Source: Bactericera cockerelli
Lineage: Eukaryota; Arthropoda; Insecta; Hemiptera; Triozidae
Reading direction: 5' to 3'
Length of the DNA: 64,000 nucleotides
Assembly (NCBI GenBank): GCA_024516035.1
Contig: CM044966.1
Location: 399,693 to 463,692, forward strand
Shown: positions 33,601-45,376 of the stretch, piece after piece
Layout of the letters: each line of letters opens with the position of its first letter
How positions within the stretch are numbered: the stretch's first letter is position 1
Notes under the pieces: model-generated
Told to the model about the DNA's origin: nothing
Database searches by the model: none
Seen by the model: the letters and a program-made list of their open reading frames with translations, nothing else
Position numbers and translations under genes: made by a program

Positions 33601-36600
33601 AAACAGATTAGTTATTTTCTTTTTCTTTCCAAATTTCTATATAAAAAAATTATACTCAAAATTGATAATATAATATGTTAAAAAAAACCTATTTAAAATT
33701 TATTACTTTATTTTTATACAAAAAAAATATTCTTCATGAGATTTGAATGTATGGCCTCTAAATAAAATAACTTAAATTGAATGTATGCCTAATATACATT
33801 TGTTTCTAGTATTTTTATTACTATTATTATTTTTTTTTTTGTTGCAAAAAAATGCATATAATGGGATTCGAACCCACGACCTCAAAACCAAGAGCGTAGC
33901 ATTTAATTATTATGTAGGATAATGTACAGTATAGGTAAATAGGTATGTAAGCATTGGGGTAGTGACTTCTTATCCCATCCACTAGAGAGCGCTACTAGTA
34001 GCTGGAAATAAGTGGAACAAATCCAGTTGACTTTGGGCAACTGACTTCCAGTTAAAAGTTGGGTTACTTTCCAGTTCATTTCCAGTTGATTTCCAGGTGG
34101 AGGTCAGGTGGAAGGTGGAAATCTCCAGCTGATTTCCAGGTGGGCAAGTAGACTTTTTCCACCTAACAGTATGGTATACATCCAGTTGACTGTGCTGTCT
34201 GGGGACTTTAACCAATTACTTTGGACTCACTTGAAGCTAATTCAGAATTCAAGAAAATAATGGAACTAATATAATGCCTAATAATTTTTCAAATTTTCAA
34301 TACAGGGTGGTGGCAGTCGACAATTTCGTGAACAGTGTCCACATCGCGGACACACCCTGTAGTATTCGCGCCGTGGAACAGTTCACCGGTAGAACTGTTG
34401 AGTTCTACAACTGCGACCTGGTAGACAAGAACAGGCTGAGTGAGATATTCGCAAAGGTGAGAAGTTAGGGCTGGTATGCAGAGACGATTTTCTAATCCCT
34501 ATAGGGTTCACTGTAGGGAGGTCCCGAGCTTGCCAATAACCAATATTTTCCCCACCTTCAGCATTATCCCCACCTTCAGCACAAGATTTTTATCTTTTGA
34601 AGGTGGGTATACCCTCATAGTTTGTTGAAGATGATAGTGTAAAAAATAAATAAATGGAAACTTCAAAAAAAAAAAAAAAAAAAAAATATGACCATTAAGA
34701 TGAAAGTGACGTTATAATCATATAATAATAAATAAACACAATTTAAGTGCTTTGGCTTTATTAACATCATTTTTGATCCCGGTAGCTCAGTGGTAAAGGC
34801 CAGCCTCCGTGGCGTAACGGTTGTGACTACTGCCCGTAGTCCAGATATCCTGAGTTCGATTTCCGGTTGGAGCAGACTTTTCGCACAGAAAATTCTGTTC
34901 CCTCCGAACATGTGAGGCTGGCAATTTCGGCCCTATCCAGGCTGGGTGAGGTTAATGTGGGTAGCTGGTACGATTCCCAGCGAATGGACGGTAATTCCCC
35001 CGTCCTGTCTACATCAAGTCAGGACGTTAAAACCAAATAGAATTAATGGACATGAAAGGAGCCTGGACATTGGATCTGGGCGTCCATATAGGTAATTCTC
35101 TCAGCCGGGACATGACAAGTTATCATCCCATTTGCTATTTCTACCACACGTCTTGGACTTATTGCTGGAATAATGGGACTCATTAATATTCCTAGTTGAG
35201 CAGAAGATGTAAATAAGGCGATAATTTTTTTTTTTTTTTTTTAAGTGGGGTTTAACGTCGCTTTCAACTGCCATGGTCATATCACGACGGGGTTTTACCC
35301 TCCATTCGCAGGAAACTCACAAACCTGCTACTCACATTGACCTCACCCAGCCTGAGTGGGGCCGGGAAAAGCCAGCGTCACGAGAATTAGAATTTGAATG
35401 GTCACCCATCCAAGTCTTAACCTCGCTGGATGTCGCTTAACTTCGGTGTTCTGAAGGGAACCGGTGTATTCAACATGCCATCGACGCTGGCTGATAAATT
35501 ATTTAATTAACTCTGTCTTAACATTATTAACTCTGCCATTACATTTCAGCATGACATCGATTGCGTCATCCACTTTGCCGCCGTTAAAGCGGTTGGTGAG
35601 TCAATGCAGGACCCTCTCCTCTACTACAAGAATAACCTGATAGCCACCATTAACTTACTGGAGGTAAGTAAGATGCAGGACCTACAAGAATAACCTGATA
35701 GCCACCATTAACTTACTGGAGGTAAGTAAGATGCAGGACCTACAAGAATAACCTGATAGCCACCATTAACTTACTGGAGGTAAGTAAGATCCCACAAAAA
35801 ACTACCGTTAAAAAAAGGCCAAGTTCCAGAACTCCTATCCAAAAAGGTTTCGCCAATGAATGCAGTGAAATCTTGTTTGCGGCCAAGTTATCTTGGTACT
35901 AAACTAATTATTTTATTAAAACCCGTTTTCTGAGTTCCTCATTTTGTATGTTTTTAACTGCAAACTATCCTCTAACTCGGCCAGTTTCGCTCCTTGTGAT
36001 GGTTATATTGTTATTCTGTACCTATACATATGTATAGTTGTAATATTCCATACAACCGATGGCATAATACTGGCCAAGTATGAGGATAGTTTGCAGTTAA
36101 AAACATACAAAATGAGGAACTCAGAAAACGGGTTTTAATAAAATAATTAGTTTAGTACCAAGATAACTTGGCCGCAAACAAGATTTCACTGCATTCATTG
36201 GCGAAACCTTTTTGGATAGGAGTTCTGGAACTTGGCCTTTTTTTAACGGTAGTTTTTTGTGGGATATCATTACTTTTTGTAAATGTTTCGTTTCACAGCA
36301 AGTTTCATTATTTTTTATTAAAAATTTCAGTATTCTTCAATTTAATATGCTCCCTAAAACGACACCGTTTAGCAGCAGAAATAGTGCGAAAGTGCCGGTT
36401 TTCAGATTTTTCCCTGTATTTTTACAGTAAACCCTAGCACCATGCAAAATTTCAGCTTTGTACGTAGTAGGGAAGTACCTTATAATTTATATATATAATC
36501 GAGTATATTTCCTCCCTAATCAGCATGATAAGTGCGAAAGTTCCGGTTTTCAGATTTTTTCCTGTATTTTTACAATGAACCCTAGCACCATACAAAATTT

Positions 36601-39600
36601 CAGCTTTGTAGGTAGTAAGGAAGTGCCTCATAATTTATATGCATAATGGAGTATACTTCCTCCCTAAAATAACACAGTTTAACAGCGTGATAAGTGCGAA
36701 AGTTCCGGTTTTCAGATTTTTCCCTGTAATTTTATAATAAACCCTACCATCATGCAAAATTTTAGCTTTCTAAGTAGTTGGGAAGTGCCTCATAATTTAG
36801 ATCCATAATCGATTATATATTTCCTCCCTAAAACGACACCGTTTTACACCATGATAAGTGCGAAAGTTCCGGTTTTCAGATTTTTCCCAGTACTTTTACA
36901 ATAAACCCTACCAGTATGCAAAATTTCAGGTTTTTAGGTAGTAGGGAAGTGCCTCATAATTTATGTACATATCATAGTATACTTCCTCCCTAAAACGACA
37001 CCGTTTAACAGTTTTCAGAACTTTTTCAGATTTTTCCCTGTACTTTTACAATAAACCCTACCATCATGCAAAATTTCAGCTTTCTTGGTAGTAGGGAAGT
37101 GCTTCATAATTTAGATCCATAATCGATTATATATTTCCTCCCTAAAACGACACCGTTTAAGAGGATGATAAGTGCGAAAGTTCCAGCTTTCAGATTTTTC
37201 CCTGTACTTTTACAATAAACCCTACCATCATGCAAAATTTCAGCCTTCTAGGTTTTCGGGAAGTTCCTTATAATTTTGATGATCTGTCAGTCAGTCAGTC
37301 AGTATCAAAATCGCAAATTTCAAAATTACATTCCTCTGAAAGTTTTTTGCATTGAGTCTTTAAATTTTCAATGTCATTTTAATGATATTAGGACAGTCTC
37401 TGTTCCAAATTTCATATCTCTATGATCAATTGAACCGAAGATATGAGGGTGTGAAAAACCGGGTGAATCGGTTCGTGTAAAGATACACTGCCGTGCTTGC
37501 TGGAACTTGGCCTGGCGCACTGCCGTGCGCTCAGATGCAGGACCTACAAGAATAACCTGATAGCCACCATTAACTTACTGGAGGTAAGTAAGATGCAGGA
37601 CCTACAATAATAACCTGATAGCCACCATTAACTTACTGGAGGTAAGTAAGATGCAGGACCTACAAGAATAACCTGATAGCCACCATTAACTTACTGGAGG
37701 TAAGTAAGATGCAGGACCTACAAGAATAACCTGATAGCCACCATTAACTTACTGGAGGTAAGTAAGATGCAGGACCTACAAGAATAACCTTTATGTTTTC
37801 GCGAGTTCGAAACCTGGATGGACATGACATGTTTTTTTTATTTTTATTTTTCCTCTCATTCGGGATTTTGACCAAATAATAATACGTCATGGGCTTACTG
37901 CTGCAATAATTGACTCATTAGTCCTAATCAGGCAGTATAAATGAATTTTATAAATTGAAGCTTTGCAACCAATATTTAAAAAAAAAAAATAAAAAAAAAA
38001 TGCGATAATATTCTTCTTATTTTACTCTGTCTTATCCCGCTTAAGCAGGGTCGACGTTGTTCAACCTCATGGTTGAGGTTGGTTGGTTTCGGCACATTTT
38101 TACGGCTGAATACCCTTCCTAACGCCAATGATTCTATTTCATTTAACGTCCTGGATCAGGACGGGGGTTTTATCCTGCATTCGCTGGGAATCGTACCAGC
38201 TATACACGTTAAGCTCAGCTAGCCTGGGTAGGGCCGGAAATGCCAGCCAGCCTCACATGCACGGAGGGAACAGACTTCTCTGTGTGAAAAATCTGCTCCA
38301 ACCGGGAATCGAACTCAGGATCTCTGGTCTACGGGCAGTAGTCACAACCGTTACGCAACGGAGGCTGGCTGCGATATAATTGTTGTTGTTGTAGCCAGCT
38401 TGACTACAGCTGGAGGGGTGAGTGATGGTCTCCAGCCAACTTTATTTCAAAGTTGGTACGTCCTGAACCACATATTTCTATGTGCGATCAACCATCATGA
38501 GGACTTTGACTTTCCTGTACAAGCCATTAAACCCTTAGGAAACTGCAAGCTAGCCTGGCTTGTAAGGGTTGGCTAGTCTGGTCTCTGTTATAGTCCTCTA
38601 GCGAGACACTGGTCTCTACCCTGTTTAACTGCAAAATAGCCTGGCTTGTAAGGGTTGGCTAGTTTTTTCTCTGTTAATAGTCCTATAGCAAAACACTGGT
38701 CTTTTTTTTAAATGTAATGTAGAATAATGTATATTAATTTTAGTTTTTTCTTACAATTTTTGTGGCTCTCTCCCTAAGGAATACTTCTAAGGAGAGACCT
38801 TCTCCCTGTTTAACGTCCCCCAGCCAGACAATGCGATATAATTAATAATTATTATTATATGCCCCTACTCCAGGTGATGAAGGCCCAGGGCTGCTACCAG
38901 CTGGTCTTCTCCTCTTCCTGCACCGTGTACGGGGAGCCACAGTTCCTGCCCATCACAGAGAGCCACCCCACGGGCAACATCACCAACGTCTACGGGAAGA
39001 CCAAACACTTCATTGAGGAGATGCTGAAGGACCTGTCCAAAGCTCACAAGGTATAAGGTTCAAAGAGAAGAGAATGAAAAACACAAAAGTCTACGGGAAG
39101 ACCAAACACTTCATTGAGGAGATGCTGAAAGACCTGTCCAAAGCTCACAAGGTAAGGTTCAAAGAGAAGAGAATGAAAAACACAAAAGTCTACGGGAAGA
39201 CCAAACACTTCATTGAGGAGATGCTGAAGGACCTGTCCAAAGCTCACAAGGTAAGGTTCAAAGAGAAGAGAATGAAAAACACAAAAGTCTACGGGAAGAC
39301 CAAACACTTCATTGAGGAGATGCTGAAGGACCTGTCCAAAGCTCACAAGGTATAAGGTTCAAAGAGAAGAGAATGAAAAACAAAAAAGAGAATAGAAGAG
39401 AAAAAGAAACAAAGTATGAAAGACCTGTCCAAAGCTCACAAGGTAAGGCTCAAAGAGAAGGGAATGAAAAACAAAAAAGAGAATAGAAGAGAAAAAGAAA
39501 CAAAGTATGAAAGACCTGTCCAAAGCTCACAAGGTAAGGTTCAAAGAGAAGAGAATGAAAAACACAAAAGTCTACGGGAAGACCAAACACTTCATTGAGG

Positions 39601-42600
39601 AGATGCTGAAGGACCTGTCCAAAGCTCACAAGGTATAAGGTTCAAAGAGAAGAGAATGAAAAACACAAAAGTCTACGGGAAGACCAAACACTTCATTGAG
39701 GAGATGCTGAAGGACCTGTCCAAAGCTCACAAGGTATAAGGTTCAAAGAGAAGAGAATGAAAAACACAAAAGTCTACGGGAAGACCAAACACTTCATTGA
39801 GGAGATGCTGAAAGACCTGTCCAAAGCTCGCAAGGTATAAGGTTCAAAGAGAAGAGAATGAAAAACAAAAAAAAGAATAGAAGAGAAAAAGAAACAAAGT
39901 ATGAAAGACCTGTCCAAAGCTCACAAGGTAAGGTTCAAAGAGAAGAGAATGAAAAACACAAAAGTCTACGGGAAGACCAAACACTTCATTGAGGAGATGC
40001 TGAAAGACCTGTCTAAAGCTCACAAGGTATGTAATAATAATTCAGTGTCCGTGAGGTAGGTATTGTTACCTAAAACTCACAAGGTAAAGTTCAAAGAGAA
40101 GAGAATAACAAACGCACAAGAGAATAAAAGATAATGAAAAACACAAAAGAGAATAGAAGAGAAAAAGAAACTAAGTATGAAAGACCTGTCCAAAGCTGAC
40201 AAGGTAAGGTTCAAAGAGAAGAGAGTGAAAAACACACAAGAAAATAGAAGATTAAACAAATAATGAAAAACCTCGCCAGCCTCCGTGGCGTAATGGTTGT
40301 GACTACTGCCCATAACCTAGAGATCCCGAGTTTGATCCCCGGTTGGACCAGCCTTCTCGAATAAAATTCTTTTCTTTCCAAACACGTGAGGCTGGCATTT
40401 CCGGTCCTACTCCTGCTGGGTGAGGTTAATGTGGGTAGCTGCTACGATTCCCAGCGAATGGAGGGTAAAACCCCCGTCCTGACTATTTATCTCAATCAGG
40501 ACGTTAAAAGCAAATATAATCAATAGATCTAATTAGGTCGCAGTGTTAATTGTTAGGGTTTCACTGAAAACCCTGCAACCAGATCAGATAATAATAATAA
40601 CGAAAAACCTCTCTCTCTCTCTCTTCCCCCAGGAATGGAACATCATCTCTCTCCGCTACTTTAACCCAGTGGGGGCTCATCCCAGTGGTCTCATTGGAGA
40701 AGACCCCACCAAGGCGTTCACAAACATCATGCCTTATATGGCCCAAGTTGCCATGGGGGTTAAGCCGAGTTTCACCGTCTTTGGAGGCGATTATGACACG
40801 GAAGACGGAACGGGTTAGTTGCTTGATTATTAGTTTTGATTTAATTTGAGATAGTTAACAAGTTATTATTTTTTTTTTTTGTTATAACTCGCGAACCACA
40901 TGTCGGAGGACTATAAACACTCGAGGACTATAAACAGAGAACAGACTAGACAACCCTAACAAGTCAGGATAGTTTGCAGTTTCCTAAGGGTTTAATGGCT
41001 TATAATAAAAAAGTCCAAGTCCTCATGATGGTTGATCGCACATAGGGATGGGATTCTCGACTCGTTTAGAATATTCGATTCAGTAGACTCAGTTCATCAA
41101 AAGTAGTCGACTCAGTGAGTCGACTCTTTAAGAGTCGCGGTTCTTTGAAATTCTGTATAATTTGTTTCACCTTAGATAATGGGGGTAGTCGATTCAGTAG
41201 GTAGTCTAGGGAGTATGGATGGGATTCTCGACTCGTTTAGAATATTCGGTTCTGTAGACACTAGACTCAGTTCGACTAAATATTCATCTGAATATTCATA
41301 TTGCCCTCCCCTACATCTAGTTCTCACTTATCCCCTGATATCACATTAAGAAGCTAGTAGAAAGAAATTAATTTTGAGTGGGTAACAGACTTGTTTTCAA
41401 TGGATAAAGCCATAGTCAATCCTATTCAAGAGTTTGAAAGATTATATTCTTAAATCGTCCCTGACGGTCCCTATAGGACGGGACCGATGCGATGAGATGT
41501 TGAGTGATGACGTCAGTGGGTAACAGACCTATTTCTAATGGCTAGTGCTAGTGGGTTAAACCAGACAAGGAAATGAGCGGTGAGTCGATAGTCGATTCTT
41601 TAGAACTTCGAGAGTCGATTCATACGACTCTTCAGAAATAGTCGACTCTTCGAGTCGACTCGCTCAATATTTACCCATTCCTAATCGCACATAGAAATAT
41701 GTGGTTGAGGACGAGCTAACTTTGAAATAAGGTTTGGGGACAAAATTTAAGATAGTTACCGTTTAATAGTTCCAAAATTTCCAAGAAACCCCAGCAAAGA
41801 TGAAATATACGTTAGGCGAGATTTCTGAACCCACCTCAAAACCCCCCGCAAAAACCCCTCCCCTCGAAATGTAGGTCTAGTTACGCCACTGGCTGGAGAC
41901 CATCACTCACCCCTCCAGCTGTAGCCAAGCTGGCTACAACAGCAATAACCACTTGTCGCATCGAGCTACATGTTGCATGGTCTGTCCCGGTAGCTCAGTG
42001 GTAAAGGCGGCGCTCTGTGAATCCAGAGATTCCAGAGGTCGTGGGTGCGAAACCCTGCCGGGACATGACAAGTTATCCTCCCATTTGGGATTTTTACCAC
42101 ATAATAATGTGTTTTGGGCTTATACTGCTGAAATAATGGGAATCATTAATCCTAATCGAGCGATCAAATATAAAACGGGCAGTACCTATAAATAAGGCGA
42201 TATAATTATTGTTATTATTATAGATTTCCTTGATTGGTTCCCACCTCCTCCTCAGGTATCCGAGACTACATACACGTGATGGACCTGGCTGTGGGACATG
42301 TTGCCGCACTCAACAAACTGCAGGAGCAACATGTCAAAATCAAAGTAAGAACACTATTTCCGTTTGGTTTGGTTCGATATTTCCAAATACTTCCAGTTTA
42401 GACCGACCTCAGTAGCTTGATTGATAAGGCGGCAGACTTGTAACCTGGAGGTCGCGGTGGTTCAAGTCCCGGTTTCAGCGTAGATTTAGTAAAGCGAGTT
42501 TGAGTAGTTCTGATATCACGAAAGTGATTAACATAAATATGATAACTTATATATAAAAGTCTGTGTTGTAGCCTGCCCATCCCGTAGCATGCCTCCCGTC

Positions 42601-45341
42601 TGATGGGCGAGAAGTGACACAGTACTTCCCATTTAGGTGCTGGGTCAACACGAGCTCACTGGAAGGTATCTCTTACGAACATAAAAATTGTAACCAAATT
42701 TTAAATACAATTTTCTAGTAACCGACCTCAGTAGCTTGATCGATAAGGCAGCGGACTTGTAAGCTGATGGAGGTCGGTGGTTCAAGTACCGGTTTCAGCG
42801 TAGATTTAGTAAAGCTAGTTTGAGTGGTTGTGATATCACGAAAGTGATTAACATATATATGATAACCGATCACGGCATTACCTCATTCAGCGTATTGCAA
42901 TTGCTATACAGAGATTCCAGAGGTCGTGGGTTCGAAACCCAACCGGGACAAGACAAGTTATCCTCCCATTTGGAATTTTTACCACATAATAATTACTTTC
43001 CTTATCCTATAATAAGGAAAGTATTGTATTCGTCGAAAATTTGACCTACCCAGTTTTTCACATTTCTGGACGAATCATAGCCTCAGGATACCAAAAAAGT
43101 TGTTTTCAGCCATTGGTCCGTGCGTCTGTCTGTGTGTCTGTGTGTAAACAGGATATCTCGAGAACGGTAAGAGCTAGAGACTTGAAATTTGGTATACAAA
43201 TTAATTTTATACACCAGACGAACCACAAAACTTTTGGTTGAAATGGGTCGCAAGATGCGGCCGCAGGGCCGCAAATATTGGCCGCAACCGCCGCTTCTTT
43301 GAATTGGTTAAAGATACAAAAAAGTTAGAGAACATCACTTTCTCGGATTAAAAAAATAATAGGGGTTTACTCCGATCATTTTTTTGATATCTTGAACTTT
43401 TTGGAACCCGGCCCCAATTTACCGGTATTTTGGGGGGACCCGCTTGGACTAACTTTTTTATTGTTCACCCTAGATGGGGGTTGCGACATATCAAATCCAA
43501 TGATTTTGAGGTGCTGATTACGAATTAGGCACTGATTTTTAACTATCTGTTGCCGTTTAGTCACCAGTGGCGGAATTCGACTTCTTTTTGGGGGATAAGG
43601 AAAGTCGTGTGATGTTTACACCAGATTTTTTATTTCTTGGGCTTACTGCTGGAATAATGGGACTTTAATCGTCCTAATCGGGCAGTATAAATAAGGCAAT
43701 ATTATTATTTTTATTATTATTTCTCCCCAGTTCTACAACCTGGGCACGGGCCGAGGCACCTCTGTCCTGCAGCTCCTGGCCACCTTCGAGCGCGTGACAG
43801 GCACGCGTGTCCCCTACACTCTGCACGCGCGACGCGGCGGCGACATCGTGTCTATGTTCGCCAACACGGACCTGGCCCGAGCCGAGCTGGGCTGGGAGGC
43901 GCGCTATGACGTGGAGACCATGTGTGAGTTGGTTCTAATATTACTTCCGAGAAATTTCTAAGATTAGAAATCGGAAGTATTGTGTTCGTTTTTGTAAAAA
44001 AAAAATATTTTTTTTCTCCGATTTCAATTTTTTTCACATTTCTGGACGTTCCATAACCTACCGAGTAAATTTGGTTTTGTGTCCGTCTGTCGGTCTGTTA
44101 AAACGATTCCTTGTATCGCGCAAATCTCGGAAACTACTCGACCGATTTTGATGAAATTTGCACACATCTAGGTGACATTCATCGAATTCATACCAGCGGT
44201 TCTGGGTGAAAGAGACCATGCGCCTGACCACTAACTTTGTACTTAAAACGCTTATATCTCGTGAACGGTACACCCGATTTCGATGAAATTTTGTAAGAAT
44301 ATGCATATTATTGTTTTACATAGGTAATTTATTTTTAAATTTATTATAATTTGACTCTGATATTTAAGAAAATCCGAAATTTGGACAAAAAAGTAAAAAA
44401 ATAAGGACCACGACTTGCCGATACAGAATTTTTTGTGGAATTTAGAATGTAGAAAAAAAGATATTCTACCATATAAAACAAATTTGAAGAAAATCGGTTG
44501 AGCTGTTTTGGAGATAAAAGTAATTTTCTATAAAATCTCAAAATTGGCACGTGTTTACAATGTGAAGCAATCACGAGGAAGTATTGTGTCCATAATTGGC
44601 AGTGTTTTTTTCTCTTTTTTTACCGACCTCACTAGCTTAATCGATAAGGCAGCGGACTTGTAACCTGGAGGTCGCGGTGGTTCAAGTCCCGGTTTCAGCG
44701 TAGATTTAGTTAAGCGAGTTTGAATAGTTGTGATATCACGATAGTAATTAACACAAATAGGATAACTCTTTTTTTTTTAATGCCAGGATCACCAAAATTA
44801 GGCTGTACACAAAAATATAAATACGTCTATCCCGGTAGCTCATTGATAAAAGCGGGACTCTGTGATTCCAGAGTTCGTGGGTTCGAAACCTAGCCGGGAC
44901 ATGACACGTTATCCGCCCGTTTGGGATTGTTAACTACATAATAATACGTCTTGGGCTGAACGCTGGAATAATCGGAATCATTAATCCTAATCGAGCAATA
45001 TTTAATAAGGCGATATTATTATTATTTCTAAATATACGTAGAAAGTACGTAAACAAAACGTTTTGAATTTTAATAATAATTTAATTTCTAAAGATTATCC
45101 TGGCCGAGTGCATTAGGCTTGCACGCATGGTATCCTTGGTTCGATGCCCAGCAGGGCAGAAATTTTCTGCCCTATACTTGTATAGGTACCTTGGACCAAC
45201 GGCTGAAACTTCGGATTTAGGCTCAGGGGACCCTAAAAGGTGTTTTGGCACTGAAAAGTGAGTATCGAAATTTTTGGGTGATTCCATTACTCTCCTTTCT
45301 ATAGAATAAGGAAAGGAAAGCCAGCGTCGATGGCATGTTGA

Positions 45342-45376
<35 letters not shown>

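Noticed and set aside
35789..37532. Insertion considered as a Helitron because it starts TC and has a GC hairpin near the right end
   Set aside because: No CTRR terminus after the hairpin and no clear A/T insertion site; the strong inverted repeat at the left points to another type of element.
39074..39355. 93-codon frame with three 33-residue repeats
   Set aside because: Open only because the GALE exon 4-derived unit is 99 bp. It contains splice donors and intron bases in each unit and has no acceptor, so it is not an independent gene.
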